Assembly: GCA_964573255.1 (NCBI GenBank)
Contig: CAZNJB010000035.1
Span: 1-33,765, forward strand
DNA from: CAYNUJ01 sp964573255
Lineage (GTDB): Bacteria; Bacteroidota; Ignavibacteria; Ignavibacteriales; Melioribacteraceae
DNA: 33,765 nucleotides
Direction of reading: 5' to 3'
How positions within the stretch are numbered: the first letter of the stretch is position 1; the number at the start of each line of letters is the position of its first letter. The translations under genes and the position numbers were made by a program. Of the stretch, positions 16,131 to 24,989 are shown one piece after another. The notes beneath the pieces are model-generated. The model was not told the DNA's origin, made no database searches, and worked only from the letters and a program-made list of their open reading frames with translations.

Positions 16131-16305
16131 GTAAATTCAACCAAAGATTTTTTCTTCTGATCCAGATGGGAAAAGAATTATGAAGAATAAAGTGTTCCCA
16201 AATAATTTCCCGTGTATATGTGAAATATATATTTAGTAAAAAATAACAGAGTACTCTATTACAATTTTATGCTTGCAAAGGCTTCACGTTCAAATTTACT
16301 AAAAT

Positions 16306-16337
16306 AAAAAAGGCAGCTTGTTCAGCTGCCTTTTTTT
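16306..16337. terminator. Bidirectional intrinsic terminator
   Basis: AGGCAGCT (16311-16318) pairs with AGCTGCCT (16324-16331) around a 5-base loop, flanked by an A-run before and a T-run after. It can end both the EEP gene (+) and the beta-propeller gene (-). The rest of the 220-base gap between them shows no gene. Confidence 0.9.
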
Positions 16338-16350
16338 ATGAAAATAAGTT

Positions 16351-19300
16351 TTATTTATGCCACTCGGGAATTCTACCGGGCGTCCAAGGCGCAGCTAAAT
16401 TTTCCATTTGAGCTTCCAAAGGAAGAATTTCTTCATTGTATATTTTCTTTACTTCATTCAATACAGGTGGAAATTCTTCAACCAGAACTTCATAAGCCGT
16501 TCTCTCCGTTTGAGTAATCGGAGCAGTTGAGCGCCAATGTGTATATGCTAATACATTTAACCTGTCATTTAGCGGTACGTGCTGTGGAGGTACTTCCTCT
16601 GCACTTGCCTTAGACGGCTGCCCGTTGAATTTAAATAAAATATCATCTAATTCTCTCGAAATCTCTTCGGCTTTTGTAAGCAATTCGAAATCTGCGCCCG
16701 GGGTATTCAAAAGAGCTTGTTTCAAATATTCCACGCGTTTAACCAATTCAATGGTGAATCTCTCTGTTCCGCGCATTGCTCTTGCCAGTTCGTTCGATTG
16801 TTTCTGGAATGCAATAAGTTCAGATCTATCTTTCACCGGAAGAGTGGTATTTCTCAATGCTTTTGTATTAAACCATTTAGGTCCGGCTAATTTTTCTATT
16901 CCGTTTCTTGTCACCAATTCCATTTCCACGGAATATTTGCCAGGCATTACAAGAGTACTGCTAGCAGTTTTTGCTGTTGGATTGAATTTATCTTTAACTT
17001 TTACCGGAGAAGTGCCTTGATATCTTAAATCCCAAGTGATTCTGTTGATCCCTTTTGAGGCAGGTTTTGTGAGTTTTCTGATGACATTACCTGATTCATC
17101 TTTGATGGTAAATAAAAGATATGGTGCAATTTCAGCTTTCTCTTTTCTGATTTCGTTATAAGTAGGTTGGGGAATAGGCTTTCCTTCTTTGAATAGTTCC
17201 TTTTCCTTTTCTTTTCTGATTTGTTTGAGTGTTTTCGGAACATCTTTCAAATAATATGTAATAGTAGCTCCGAAAGGCGGGTTAGGAGCCTTGAAATAAG
17301 TAGAACCTTGACCGTATCTTCCGCCTTTCTGAATATACATCAATGCATCCGGAATATCGAAAAGATACGCTTCCTTTTCTAAAAGTTCCTCATTAACTTC
17401 TCTTAACGGTGAGTAATCGTCAAGAATGTAAAAGCCTCTTCCGAATGTAGCGAGAACCAAATCATTTTCCCGCTTTTGAATTGCAATATCTCTAACGGCA
17501 ATATCAGGAATACCTGCTTTAAGTTGAATCCATTTTTCACCGCCGTCAAGCGTAAAAAATATACCGAATTCTGTACCGGCAAATAATAAATTCGGATTTA
17601 TAAAGTCCTGTGCTATTGTATGAACGGTACCGTTTTGGGGCAGATTGCCGGAAATCAGTTCCCAGCTTTCACCTTGATCGGTACTTTTCAATATATACGG
17701 TTTGAAGTCATCTCTCTTTCTATTATCGAAAGCTGCATAAACAACATTCGAATCAAATCTATCTGCAAACAGATCGCTAACGTATGAATATTTTGGAACG
17801 CCGGGAAATTCATCAAATTTTGTCCATGTTTTCGCATCCCGCGTTCTTTGAATTACTCCGTCATCGGTTCCAACATAAAGGAGATTTTCTTTTACCGGCG
17901 ATTCATCGATAGATACGGCAGTTCCGTAAAGAGAAGTGGAAACATCCTTGCGAACTGCATCGATACTCCAATATTTTCCCATCACAGGAAAACTGTTCCT
18001 ATCTATTTGTGCCGTAATGTCGTCGCTAATTACTTCCCAACTATTTCCTCTATCATCGCTGCGGAATACTTTATTTGCAGCGGTATAAATTCTTGTATGT
18101 GAATGGGGTGAAATAATCAACGGAGTATTCCAATTCCATTTGTATGATAACTCACCCTTTCGCGGTTCCGGCCTGATTGAAATTGCCTCACCACTTTTTC
18201 TATCGAAACGAACCATATTGCCGTACTGAGCTTCTGCATAAATGATATTAGGGTCTTCGGGATCTATTGCTGTCCAGAAGCCGTCTCCGCCGTTAGTAAC
18301 ATACCAATCGGAATTAACGATACCGTCGCGGCTGAATGTTTGTGAAGGTCCGCCAAAACTGTTATTATCCTGCGTACCGCCGTAAACATTATAGAATGGA
18401 AAATCATTATCTACATTAACTCTATAGAATTGGGTAACGGGTAAGTTTTCGATGAAGTCAAAATTCTTACCGCCGTCGAATGATTGATATACGCCGCCGT
18501 CACCCCCGATTAAAAAATGATTCGGATCATCGGGATCAATCCACATGGCGTGGTCGTCAACGTGACGATTATTATTTCCCAAAACCGTCCAAGTCTTACC
18601 ACCGTCTTCAGTAACTCGAGTAATGGTTTGAGTAGAATAAACTTTATCTACATTCTTCGGATCGCAATAAATTTCGTTATAATATTGACCGGAAGAATGA
18701 TAATCGCTCATTTTTTCCCAGCTTGCACCTCTATTGGTACTGCGGAAAAATCCACTTTTACCTTCTTCGGCTTCTACGATTAAATATACCACATTATGAT
18801 CTACCGGAGATACAGCAATACCCATACCTCCAATATCTCCTTTGGGCAAGCCTTTCATTATTTTTTCCCAAGTTTCACCGCCGTCGAGAGAACGATAAAC
18901 CGCCGATTCTGGTCCACCGCTTATGTGTGTCCAAACGTGACGTCGTCTTTGTTCGGAAGTTGCATACATTATATCCGGATCGACCGGATCAATTACAACA
19001 TTATTAACGCCGGTGTTTTCACTAATCTCCAATACTTTTTTCCAAGTGTGACCACCGTCGGTGGTTTTATATAATCCTCTGTCACCGCCCGGACCCCAAA
19101 TGGAACCCTCGGCAGCTACAAACACAATATTTGAATTTCGTGGATCTATTACTATTCCGCCAATTTGCCTGGAGTCCTTCAGTCCCATATTTTTCCAGCT
19201 TTTACCGCCGTCTTCCGATTTGTAAACGCCGTTGCCATAACCGATTGCGCGCTGGTGGTTGTTTTCTCCAGTTCCTACCCAAACTACGTTTGTATTATTC

Positions 19301-19605
19301 GGATCAATTGTTACAACTCCGATGGAATAGGCTCCGTATTTATCGAATACAGGCTGCCAAGTAGTACCGGAGTTTGTTGTTTTCCAAACATGTCCGGCGG
19401 CTGCCGCTACGTAAAATTCACTGTGGTTATTCGGATTAACTGCAAAATCTGCTATTCTTCCTGATGTAAATGCGGGACCGATACTTCTGAATTTTAGTCC
19501 GCTAAAAGTGCCTGAATTAAGTGGATCTTTCTTCTCTTTTTCTTCAGCTAACATTAAAAAGGAAAACGATAAAAGTATAATTAGAAATAAGCGGAATTTT
19601 TTCAT
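16351..19605 (-). CDS. Secreted sortilin/BNR (VPS10-like) beta-propeller protein
   Basis: 1084 residues. A signal peptide (about 1-20, LLSFSFLMLAEEK) is followed by FRSIGPAFTSGRIADFAVNP, the typical opening of the large bacterial VPS10/BNR-repeat family. I count about eleven Asp-box turns of the S/T-x-D-G-G-x-T-W type (for example SEDGGKSW, TTDGGHTW, SLDGGETW, TEDGGKTW, STDQGESW), so one or two beta-propellers fill residues 30-730. A C-terminal region of about 300 residues holds a beta-sandwich (NRITWDLRYQG) and then helices. No T9SS domain is present; it ends PGRIPEWHK. AGGGG lies 5 bases before the ATG. Such proteins are often annotated as glycosyl hydrolases, but I see no catalytic signature and assign no reaction. 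Confidence 0.85.
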   Translation of the reverse strand: MKKFRLFLIILLSFSFLMLAEEKEKKDPLNSGTFSGLKFRSIGPAFTSGRIADFAVNPNNHSEFYVAAAAGHVWKTTNSGTTWQPVFDKYGAYSIGVVTIDPNNTNVVWVGTGENNHQRAIGYGNGVYKSEDGGKSWKNMGLKDSRQIGGIVIDPRNSNIVFVAAEGSIWGPGGDRGLYKTTDGGHTWKKVLEISENTGVNNVVIDPVDPDIMYATSEQRRRHVWTHISGGPESAVYRSLDGGETWEKIMKGLPKGDIGGMGIAVSPVDHNVVYLIVEAEEGKSGFFRSTNRGASWEKMSDYHSSGQYYNEIYCDPKNVDKVYSTQTITRVTEDGGKTWTVLGNNNRHVDDHAMWIDPDDPNHFLIGGDGGVYQSFDGGKNFDFIENLPVTQFYRVNVDNDFPFYNVYGGTQDNNSFGGPSQTFSRDGIVNSDWYVTNGGDGFWTAIDPEDPNIIYAEAQYGNMVRFDRKSGEAISIRPEPRKGELSYKWNWNTPLIISPHSHTRIYTAANKVFRSDDRGNSWEVISDDITAQIDRNSFPVMGKYWSIDAVRKDVSTSLYGTAVSIDESPVKENLLYVGTDDGVIQRTRDAKTWTKFDEFPGVPKYSYVSDLFADRFDSNVVYAAFDNRKRDDFKPYILKSTDQGESWELISGNLPQNGTVHTIAQDFINPNLLFAGTEFGIFFTLDGGEKWIQLKAGIPDIAVRDIAIQKRENDLVLATFGRGFYILDDYSPLREVNEELLEKEAYLFDIPDALMYIQKGGRYGQGSTYFKAPNPPFGATITYYLKDVPKTLKQIRKEKEKELFKEGKPIPQPTYNEIRKEKAEIAPYLLFTIKDESGNVIRKLTKPASKGINRITWDLRYQGTSPVKVKDKFNPTAKTASSTLVMPGKYSVEMELVTRNGIEKLAGPKWFNTKALRNTTLPVKDRSELIAFQKQSNELARAMRGTERFTIELVKRVEYLKQALLNTPGADFELLTKAEEISRELDDILFKFNGQPSKASAEEVPPQHVPLNDRLNVLAYTHWRSTAPITQTERTAYEVLVEEFPPVLNEVKKIYNEEILPLEAQMENLAAPWTPGRIPEWHK

Positions 19606-19744
19606 GTTTACCCCTGATGTTGATTTAAAGATCTATTAATTTTATTAAGAATAAAATGTGATTTTGTTGAAATGTGATTAAATTGATTCATTAAATTTGA
19701 TATTATTTTAACAAGTTAACAAATATAAAGATAGTTTTAGAATA

Positions 19745-20077
19745 ATGGTAAATAGCTTAAAACAAATCGAAGAATTTGAAAATTTTGTACGTGAGAATAT
19801 TGCTGCCGTTATATACTTCTCCACACCCGATTGCAGCGTTTGCAAAGTGCTTAAACCAAAGCTCTTCGGATTCTTAGATGAGAATTTTCCGAAAATTGAA
19901 AAAGCATATGTAGACCTTGGGGAAGCAAAGGAATTAGGCGGTCAGCAAAGAATTTTTACGGTGCCGACAATCCTTTTCTATTTTGACGGAAAGGAGTTTA
20001 TTCGGAAATCCCGTAATATTAATCTCGTTGAACTTAAAGATGAATTAGAGAGAATTTACAAACTAATGTTTGATTAA
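19745..20077 (+). CDS. Thioredoxin-like protein with CSVC active site
   Basis: 110 residues, one thioredoxin domain without a signal peptide, so cytoplasmic. Active site FSTPDCSVCKVLKP gives CxxC with Ser-Val instead of Gly-Pro, and the cis-Pro loop is FTVPTILFYFDG. The CSVC pair suggests redox properties unlike those of housekeeping thioredoxin. It ends one base before the ATG of the BtpA-family gene, so the two form an operon. Its partner is unknown. Confidence 0.85.
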   Translation: MVNSLKQIEEFENFVRENIAAVIYFSTPDCSVCKVLKPKLFGFLDENFPKIEKAYVDLGEAKELGGQQRIFTVPTILFYFDGKEFIRKSRNINLVELKDELERIYKLMFD

Positions 20078-20078
20078 T

Positions 20079-20888
20079 ATGAAAAAGAAATTTTATCAGT
20101 TATTCGGAGACAAGAAGGCTGTAATTGGGATGATTCATACTCAAGCTTCACCCGGAACTCCTAAATACAATGGTGATGTAAAATCTATTATCGCCTCGGC
20201 TGTTGAAGAAGCTAAAATTTATGCTGAGAGTGGAGTGGATTCGGTGATGATTGAGAATATGCACGATGTTCCTTATTTGAATAGGAACGTAGGGCCGGAA
20301 GTTGTATCCCTAATGAGTATTATTGGATACGAAGTGAAAAATAATACCGGCTTGCCGACCGGAATACAAATATTAGCCGGTGCCAATAAAGAAGCGCTTG
20401 CAGTTGCAAATTCAGCCGGATTGGATTTCATACGAGCCGAGGGATTTATCTATTCCCACGTAGCCGATGAAGGAATTATGAATTCCGATGGCGGGGAATT
20501 GTTGAGATATAGAAAAAGTATTTCAGCTGATAACATCCAAGTCTTTACCGATATTAAGAAGAAGCATAGCTCACACAATTTAACTTCGGATGTTGATATT
20601 GTAGAGTTTGCAAAAGCAGCGGAATTCTTTTTGAGCGACGGAATAATTATTACTGGCAAATCAACATCCTTACCCGTAGATAAAGAGGAATTGAAAAATG
20701 TTTATGAAGCTGTCGATTTACCCGTTATAATCGGCTCCGGAATTACTGAGAATAATTTGGAAGAATTTATCAATTATGCCGATGCATTTATTGTCGGTTC
20801 TTATTTTAAAGAAGACGGAAAATGGTTCAACAAAATTGATCCGAAAAAAGTAGATGGATTTATGAACTTGTTCGGCAAATTAAATTAA
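20079..20888 (+). CDS. BtpA/SgcQ family TIM-barrel protein
   Basis: About 269 residues. The N-terminal GMIHTQASPGTPKY, DSVMIENMHDVPYL and the C-terminal VIIGSGITENNLEEF and FIVGSYFKEDGKW match the BtpA family. Cyanobacterial BtpA is needed for stable photosystem I, but most members, including SgcQ, occur in non-photosynthetic bacteria with an unproved, probably enzymatic role. I prefer ATG 20079 to an in-frame TTG at 20070 because the latter overlaps the thioredoxin-like gene and adds only three residues. Confidence 0.85.
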   Translation: MKKKFYQLFGDKKAVIGMIHTQASPGTPKYNGDVKSIIASAVEEAKIYAESGVDSVMIENMHDVPYLNRNVGPEVVSLMSIIGYEVKNNTGLPTGIQILAGANKEALAVANSAGLDFIRAEGFIYSHVADEGIMNSDGGELLRYRKSISADNIQVFTDIKKKHSSHNLTSDVDIVEFAKAAEFFLSDGIIITGKSTSLPVDKEELKNVYEAVDLPVIIGSGITENNLEEFINYADAFIVGSYFKEDGKWFNKIDPKKVDGFMNLFGKLN

Positions 20889-21007
20889 TAATTAAATAAT
20901 CAAAGGGGATCGGAAACTTTTCTCGGCCATTTTTGTATTAGTCGACGGACTCGAAAAAGAGAGAAAAATTTGGTACTTTTAAAGCCATATTTTTTCAAAA
21001 AAGTGTT

Positions 21008-22063
21008 ATGAAAGACTACGAATTAAGCGATAGAGAAAAAGCAATATTGCGCTATGTAATACATCAATTTATATTGACCGCCTCTCCGGTAGGGTCGCGC
21101 AATATTTCTAAAAAATATAATATCGGTCTTTCTCCGGCGACTATCAGGAATATAATGGCGGATTTGGAAGAGACAGGATTTTTGGGACATCCGCATACCT
21201 CAGCCGGAAGAGTGCCCACCGATAAGGGCTATCGCTTTTACGTTGATTCGTTGATGGATCCGCCCAAATTGAATGTTGCGGAAAAGGAATTTATTAAGAA
21301 GAGAATTCACAGTGATTTTATAGAGGATCAAGATCAGATTTTACACGAGTCATCTAAAATATTGAGTGAAATTACCAATTTACTGGCTTGTGTTACGTAT
21401 CCAAAATTTGAAGATGCGGTCCTCGAAAAATTGCAGCTTGTTAAAATTTCGAGCAATAGATTGCTTGTGGTTCTTACGATTAAATCCGGGATGGTAAAAA
21501 CTATTACACTCGAAGTTCAGAGCACTAACTTATCGGAAAGTTTAGAAGATATTCAAAGGCTCTTAAATGAACGTTTGAGTGGTCTAAAGTTTAAAGAGAT
21601 TAGAGCTACATTTAAGGATAGGCTGCATAACGCAAGCAAGGAAGAGTTTAAGCCAATTATTAGATTGTTTCTGGATTCGGTTGATAAAATTTTTGCGGAT
21701 ATTTCGCACACTGAAAAATCAATTATTACCGGTGCAAAAAATATTGTTAGACAACCTGAATTTGAAGATCACGATAGTTTCCAAAGCATTATTGAGCTAA
21801 TTGAAGATAGGGATGTAGTTGTTCATATAATGGATAAAAAATTAATGAAAGACAACGAAGGTTTAACTATTATGATCGGGAAAGAGAATGAAGACGAAAA
21901 ATTGAGCAACTACAGTTTAGTGGCAAAGGAATATAATCTTGGAGATGTTAAAGGAACTATTGGTATTATTGGTCCAAAAAGAATGGAATACTCAAAAGCT
22001 ATTGCAGCTGTAGTATACATTGCACAGGAATTATCGAATGAATTGAAAGGAATTAGAAATTAA
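21008..22063 (+). CDS. hrcA: Heat-inducible transcription repressor HrcA
   Basis: 351 residues. N-terminal winged helix (about 1-75; SDREKAILRYVIHQFILTA, VGSRNISKKYNIGLSPATIRNIMADLEETGFLGHPHTSAGRVPTDKGYRFYVD), the family's most conserved block, then the GAF-like and dimerisation regions. HrcA binds the CIRCE operator and is kept folded by GroEL. It heads the hrcA-grpE-dnaJ cluster. I searched the 119 bases upstream for a CIRCE-type TTAGCACTC-N9-GAGTGCTAA and found none. Confidence 0.95.
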   Translation: MKDYELSDREKAILRYVIHQFILTASPVGSRNISKKYNIGLSPATIRNIMADLEETGFLGHPHTSAGRVPTDKGYRFYVDSLMDPPKLNVAEKEFIKKRIHSDFIEDQDQILHESSKILSEITNLLACVTYPKFEDAVLEKLQLVKISSNRLLVVLTIKSGMVKTITLEVQSTNLSESLEDIQRLLNERLSGLKFKEIRATFKDRLHNASKEEFKPIIRLFLDSVDKIFADISHTEKSIITGAKNIVRQPEFEDHDSFQSIIELIEDRDVVVHIMDKKLMKDNEGLTIMIGKENEDEKLSNYSLVAKEYNLGDVKGTIGIIGPKRMEYSKAIAAVVYIAQELSNELKGIRN

Positions 22064-22078
22064 GGAGAATATGGAATT

Positions 22079-22738
22079 ATGAAAAAGAAGACGGATAAAA
22101 GTGAAGAAAGAAAAGATACTGTGAAAAAGGAAAAAAACGAGATAGAAGTTGAAGTTGTGAAAAATAAGAAGAACGATAAAAAACAAAAAGAAGAAAACAT
22201 ATCGGAAGCAAGTGCTGCCGATAGCAAAACATCCGAAGGAACTGATGAAAAAGTAAAAGAACTTGAACAGCAAGTTCAAGAGTTGAAAGATGCATTACTT
22301 CGGAAAGCGGCTGAATTCGAGAATTACAAACGCCGTAAAGAAAGCGAACAGGAATTGTTTGCCAAATATGCGGCGGAATCTTTTATTATTAATATTCTTC
22401 CGGTATTCGATGATTTGGAAAGAAGTGTTAAGCATTTGAATGAATCGGATGATTTGGAATCTTTGAAAAAAGGCATCCAAATGGTATTCGATAAATTCAA
22501 GAAGATTCTTGAAGATCAAGGAGTTAAGAAAATTGAAGCCAAAGGCAAACCGTTTGATTTTAATCTTCACGAAGCGTTGATGCAGCAGCCTGCTGAAGGT
22601 GTTGAACCACATACTGTTTTGGATGAAATTGAATCGGGCTATTTGTATAAGGATAAGGTTATTCGTCACGCTAAAGTAATTGTTAGTCAGGAAGTCGCAG
22701 GTTCTTTGGAAAATAATGAAAAAATCGACGGTAAATAA
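22079..22738 (+). CDS. grpE: GrpE nucleotide-exchange factor
   Basis: 219 residues. Residues 1-60 are a charged Lys/Glu-rich segment; a long coiled coil follows (about 60-125, ELEQQVQELKDALLRKAAEFENYKRR), then the C-terminal beta domain (EAKGKPFDFNLHEALMQQPAEGVEPHTVLDEIESGYLYKDKVIRHAKVIV). GrpE releases ADP from DnaK. The gene lies 15 bases after hrcA and 17 before dnaJ. Its start overlaps the stop of a three-codon reading frame (ATG GAA TTA TGA) placed after AAGGAG. Confidence 0.96.
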   Translation: MKKKTDKSEERKDTVKKEKNEIEVEVVKNKKNDKKQKEENISEASAADSKTSEGTDEKVKELEQQVQELKDALLRKAAEFENYKRRKESEQELFAKYAAESFIINILPVFDDLERSVKHLNESDDLESLKKGIQMVFDKFKKILEDQGVKKIEAKGKPFDFNLHEALMQQPAEGVEPHTVLDEIESGYLYKDKVIRHAKVIVSQEVAGSLENNEKIDGK

Positions 22739-22755
22739 TAGGACACGAAAATTAA

Positions 22756-23883
22756 ATGAGTAAACGAGATTATTACGAAATACTTGGCGTTTCTAAAAAC
22801 GCATCTAAAGAAGAAATAAAAAAGGCATATAGAAAATTAGCAATGAAGTACCATCCGGATAGAAATCCGGATAATAAAGAAGCGGAAGAAAAATTTAAAG
22901 AAGCTGCCGAGGCTTATGAGGTATTAAGCGACGATCAAAAAAGAGCGAAATACGATAAATTCGGTCATAGCGGGTTACGCGGTGGACAGGATTTCCATGG
23001 TTTCTCCGATGTGAATGATATATTTAGTCACTTTTCCGATATTTTCGGCAGCGCTTTTGGCGGTTCTTCAATATTTGATGATTTCTTCGGACAGGGAAGT
23101 ACACGAGGCGGTAGAGGCGGAGCCACAAGAACCGGTACACCGGGAAGCGACTTAAAGATTACGTTAAAACTTACTTTGGAAGAGATTTCCAGAGGAACAA
23201 CCAAAAAGGTAAAAATTAAAAAATATAATACTTGTGATGTTTGCGGCGGTTCCGGTGCTAAAAGTAGCAGTTCATTTAAAACTTGTTCTGTCTGTAACGG
23301 TTCCGGTGAAATGAGACAAGTAAGCCGCTCAATATTCGGGCAATTTGTTAATATTACTACTTGCAGTAATTGTAATGGTTCGGGTAAAATTATTTCGGAA
23401 CCTTGCCCGGCGTGTTCGGCAGACGGAAGAGTTTATGCAGAGAGTATAATCAATATATCCGTTCCCGCAGGCGTTCACGATGGAAGTTATATGACTTTAC
23501 GCGGGGAAGGCAATGCCGGCAAGAACGGCGGTCCTAGCGGAGATATTATTGTTGTCTTCAAAGAATTACCTCACGACTATTTCATCCGTGAAGGGGATGA
23601 TATTATTTATGATTTATTTATCAGTTTCCCTGAAGCTGCTTTGGGAACCGATGTGGAAATTCCTACACTTAACGGTAGAGCAAAATTAAAGATTGAACCG
23701 GGGACTCAACCTGGTAAATTTTTGAAGATGCGTGATAAAGGAATTCAACATCTTAATAGTCATGGCTCCGGCGATCAATTGGTTCGCATAAATATTTATG
23801 TACCTAAGCGACTTAATTCAAAAGAAAAAGATCTGCTTAGAGAACTCAATAATATGCCAAATATAAAGGTGCCAAAGAATTAA
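22756..23883 (+). CDS. dnaJ: Chaperone protein DnaJ
   Basis: 375 residues, a class A J protein. J domain 1-70 with HPD in KYHPDRNP, Gly/Phe-rich linker about 72-128, zinc-finger domain with four cysteine pairs (CDVCGGSG, CSVCNGSG, CSNCNGSG, CPACSADG; the last departs slightly from CxxCxGxG), and the C-terminal substrate-binding domains. It stimulates DnaK ATPase and hands over unfolded clients. dnaK is not in the window. The next gene begins 8 bases after the stop. Confidence 0.97.
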   Translation: MSKRDYYEILGVSKNASKEEIKKAYRKLAMKYHPDRNPDNKEAEEKFKEAAEAYEVLSDDQKRAKYDKFGHSGLRGGQDFHGFSDVNDIFSHFSDIFGSAFGGSSIFDDFFGQGSTRGGRGGATRTGTPGSDLKITLKLTLEEISRGTTKKVKIKKYNTCDVCGGSGAKSSSSFKTCSVCNGSGEMRQVSRSIFGQFVNITTCSNCNGSGKIISEPCPACSADGRVYAESIINISVPAGVHDGSYMTLRGEGNAGKNGGPSGDIIVVFKELPHDYFIREGDDIIYDLFISFPEAALGTDVEIPTLNGRAKLKIEPGTQPGKFLKMRDKGIQHLNSHGSGDQLVRINIYVPKRLNSKEKDLLRELNNMPNIKVPKN

Positions 23884-23890
23884 CTGAGTT

Positions 23891-24400
23891 GTGAAGAAAA
23901 ATCTTTTCAAAGATTTATCTATCAAAACCGGTTTTACTGAATTAGAATTAAAAGTTTTGTTCTTTGTAAGTACTGTGTTTATAGTCGGATTATTCTCTAA
24001 ATATTATTTATTCGATAAAAACTTTGAGAATAAGCAAAAATTTGATTATTCCGTTCAAGACAGTTTGCTGTTATTTTCCGTAAAACGTGAAAAAAGTACT
24101 AAACCTGAGGATAAATCGGAAAAAAAAGTTGAATCTGAACGAGAACTTTCAGATTTTAGCACGAATGATAAAAAAGCAAATTACAAAAAGCCTTTTTTTT
24201 CTAAAAAGGACCTTTTGAATATTAATTTGGCTGGTGTAAAAGAGTTGTCCCAACTACCCGGGATAGCAGAAAAGACAGCCGAAAAAATAATAAACTATCG
24301 TGAAAAATACGGAAAATTTAAAAGTATAGAAGAGCTGATGAACATTAAAGGCATCGGTAAAAGTAAATTTAAAAAAATAAAAAATCTAATTCGTTTGTAA
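23891..24400 (+). CDS. ComEA-like membrane-anchored helix-hairpin-helix protein
   Basis: 169 residues with a GTG start. One transmembrane helix (about 22-40, VLFFVSTVFIVGLFSKYYLF), a polar Lys/Glu-rich linker and a C-terminal double helix-hairpin-helix (about 107-169): LNINLAGVKELSQLPGIAEKTAEKIINYREKYGKFKSIEELMNIKGIGKSKFKKIKNLI. This is the ComEA layout: non-sequence-specific DNA binding outside the inner membrane during uptake. Its neighbours are a pilin-like and a PilM-like gene, consistent with competence or pilus work. A structural role without DNA uptake cannot be excluded. Confidence 0.82.
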   Translation: MKKNLFKDLSIKTGFTELELKVLFFVSTVFIVGLFSKYYLFDKNFENKQKFDYSVQDSLLLFSVKREKSTKPEDKSEKKVESERELSDFSTNDKKANYKKPFFSKKDLLNINLAGVKELSQLPGIAEKTAEKIINYREKYGKFKSIEELMNIKGIGKSKFKKIKNLIRL

Positions 24401-24428
24401 AACATGAGTTTTATTATCCGGAGGAAAA

Positions 24429-24983
24429 ATGAAAAAATCTGAACCTTGGTATATTCACCTTCCACTTTGGGTTGTAATTGCGGTTTTGTCTTATTTATTA
24501 ATTCAAGTAGCAATTATCGAACCGCAGGAAACCATGAAGAAGGAAAGGTATTACAAAGCCGAATCCAGAGCTAGGATGTCTAATATTCGTAAAGCTGAAA
24601 TTCTTTGGGAAAGGAAATATGGCAGCTTTACCGATAATTTGGACAGCCTTCTTTATTATATTAAAAACGATTCCACAATACTGAAAATGATGACGGAAGT
24701 AGATTCCATTACTCATAAATCGAAGAATCCGTTCATACCTTTGACAAATGGTGAATTTGTTGTAGATAGTTTATTCCTTTCACCAAAGTCACATTCTTTC
24801 TATATCTTAAAAGTTGATACATCACAATCGATTGATACCGTTATCAACAGATACGGGAAGATTATGAGTATAGATACTAATATTACTATCGGAACCAGAT
24901 ATTTGCTCGAATGTCCGGATGGTTACGGTAAAATCGGTGATCTTTATAGTGATGCTTTAAAGAACACAGCTTCTTGGGAATAA
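24429..24983 (+). CDS. Pilin-like membrane-anchored protein of unknown function
   Basis: 184 residues with GGAGGAAAA before the ATG. One N-terminal transmembrane helix (about 13-33, LPLWVVIAVLSYLLIQVAI), then a conserved-looking helix RMSNIRKAEILWERKYGSFTDNLDSLLYYIKND, which resembles the first helix and loop of type II pseudopilins, and a beta-rich C-terminal half. There is no prepilin-peptidase site (G/A-F-T-L-x-E), so it is not a classic pilin. Similar uncharacterised proteins occur in Bacteroidota. It lies between the ComEA-like and PilM-like genes. Function unknown. Confidence 0.75.
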   Translation: MKKSEPWYIHLPLWVVIAVLSYLLIQVAIIEPQETMKKERYYKAESRARMSNIRKAEILWERKYGSFTDNLDSLLYYIKNDSTILKMMTEVDSITHKSKNPFIPLTNGEFVVDSLFLSPKSHSFYILKVDTSQSIDTVINRYGKIMSIDTNITIGTRYLLECPDGYGKIGDLYSDALKNTASWE

Positions 24984-24989
24984 TTGTTA

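Noticed and set aside
16625..19464. Several open frames of 70-130 codons antisense to the beta-propeller gene
   Set aside because: They lie inside a clear 1084-codon gene with repeats and a signal peptide; the products show no family features and mirror its codon pattern.
19655..19680. Direct repeat of TGTGATT spaced 16 bases, as a CRP-type site
   Set aside because: CRP sites need an inverted TGTGA-N6-TCACA; the repeat here is direct and AT-rich, so it is probably chance.
20889..21007. Possible CIRCE operator before hrcA
   Set aside because: Only short fragments such as CTC-GAAAAA-GAG are present; no TTAGCACTC/GAGTGCTAA pair with a 9-base spacer.
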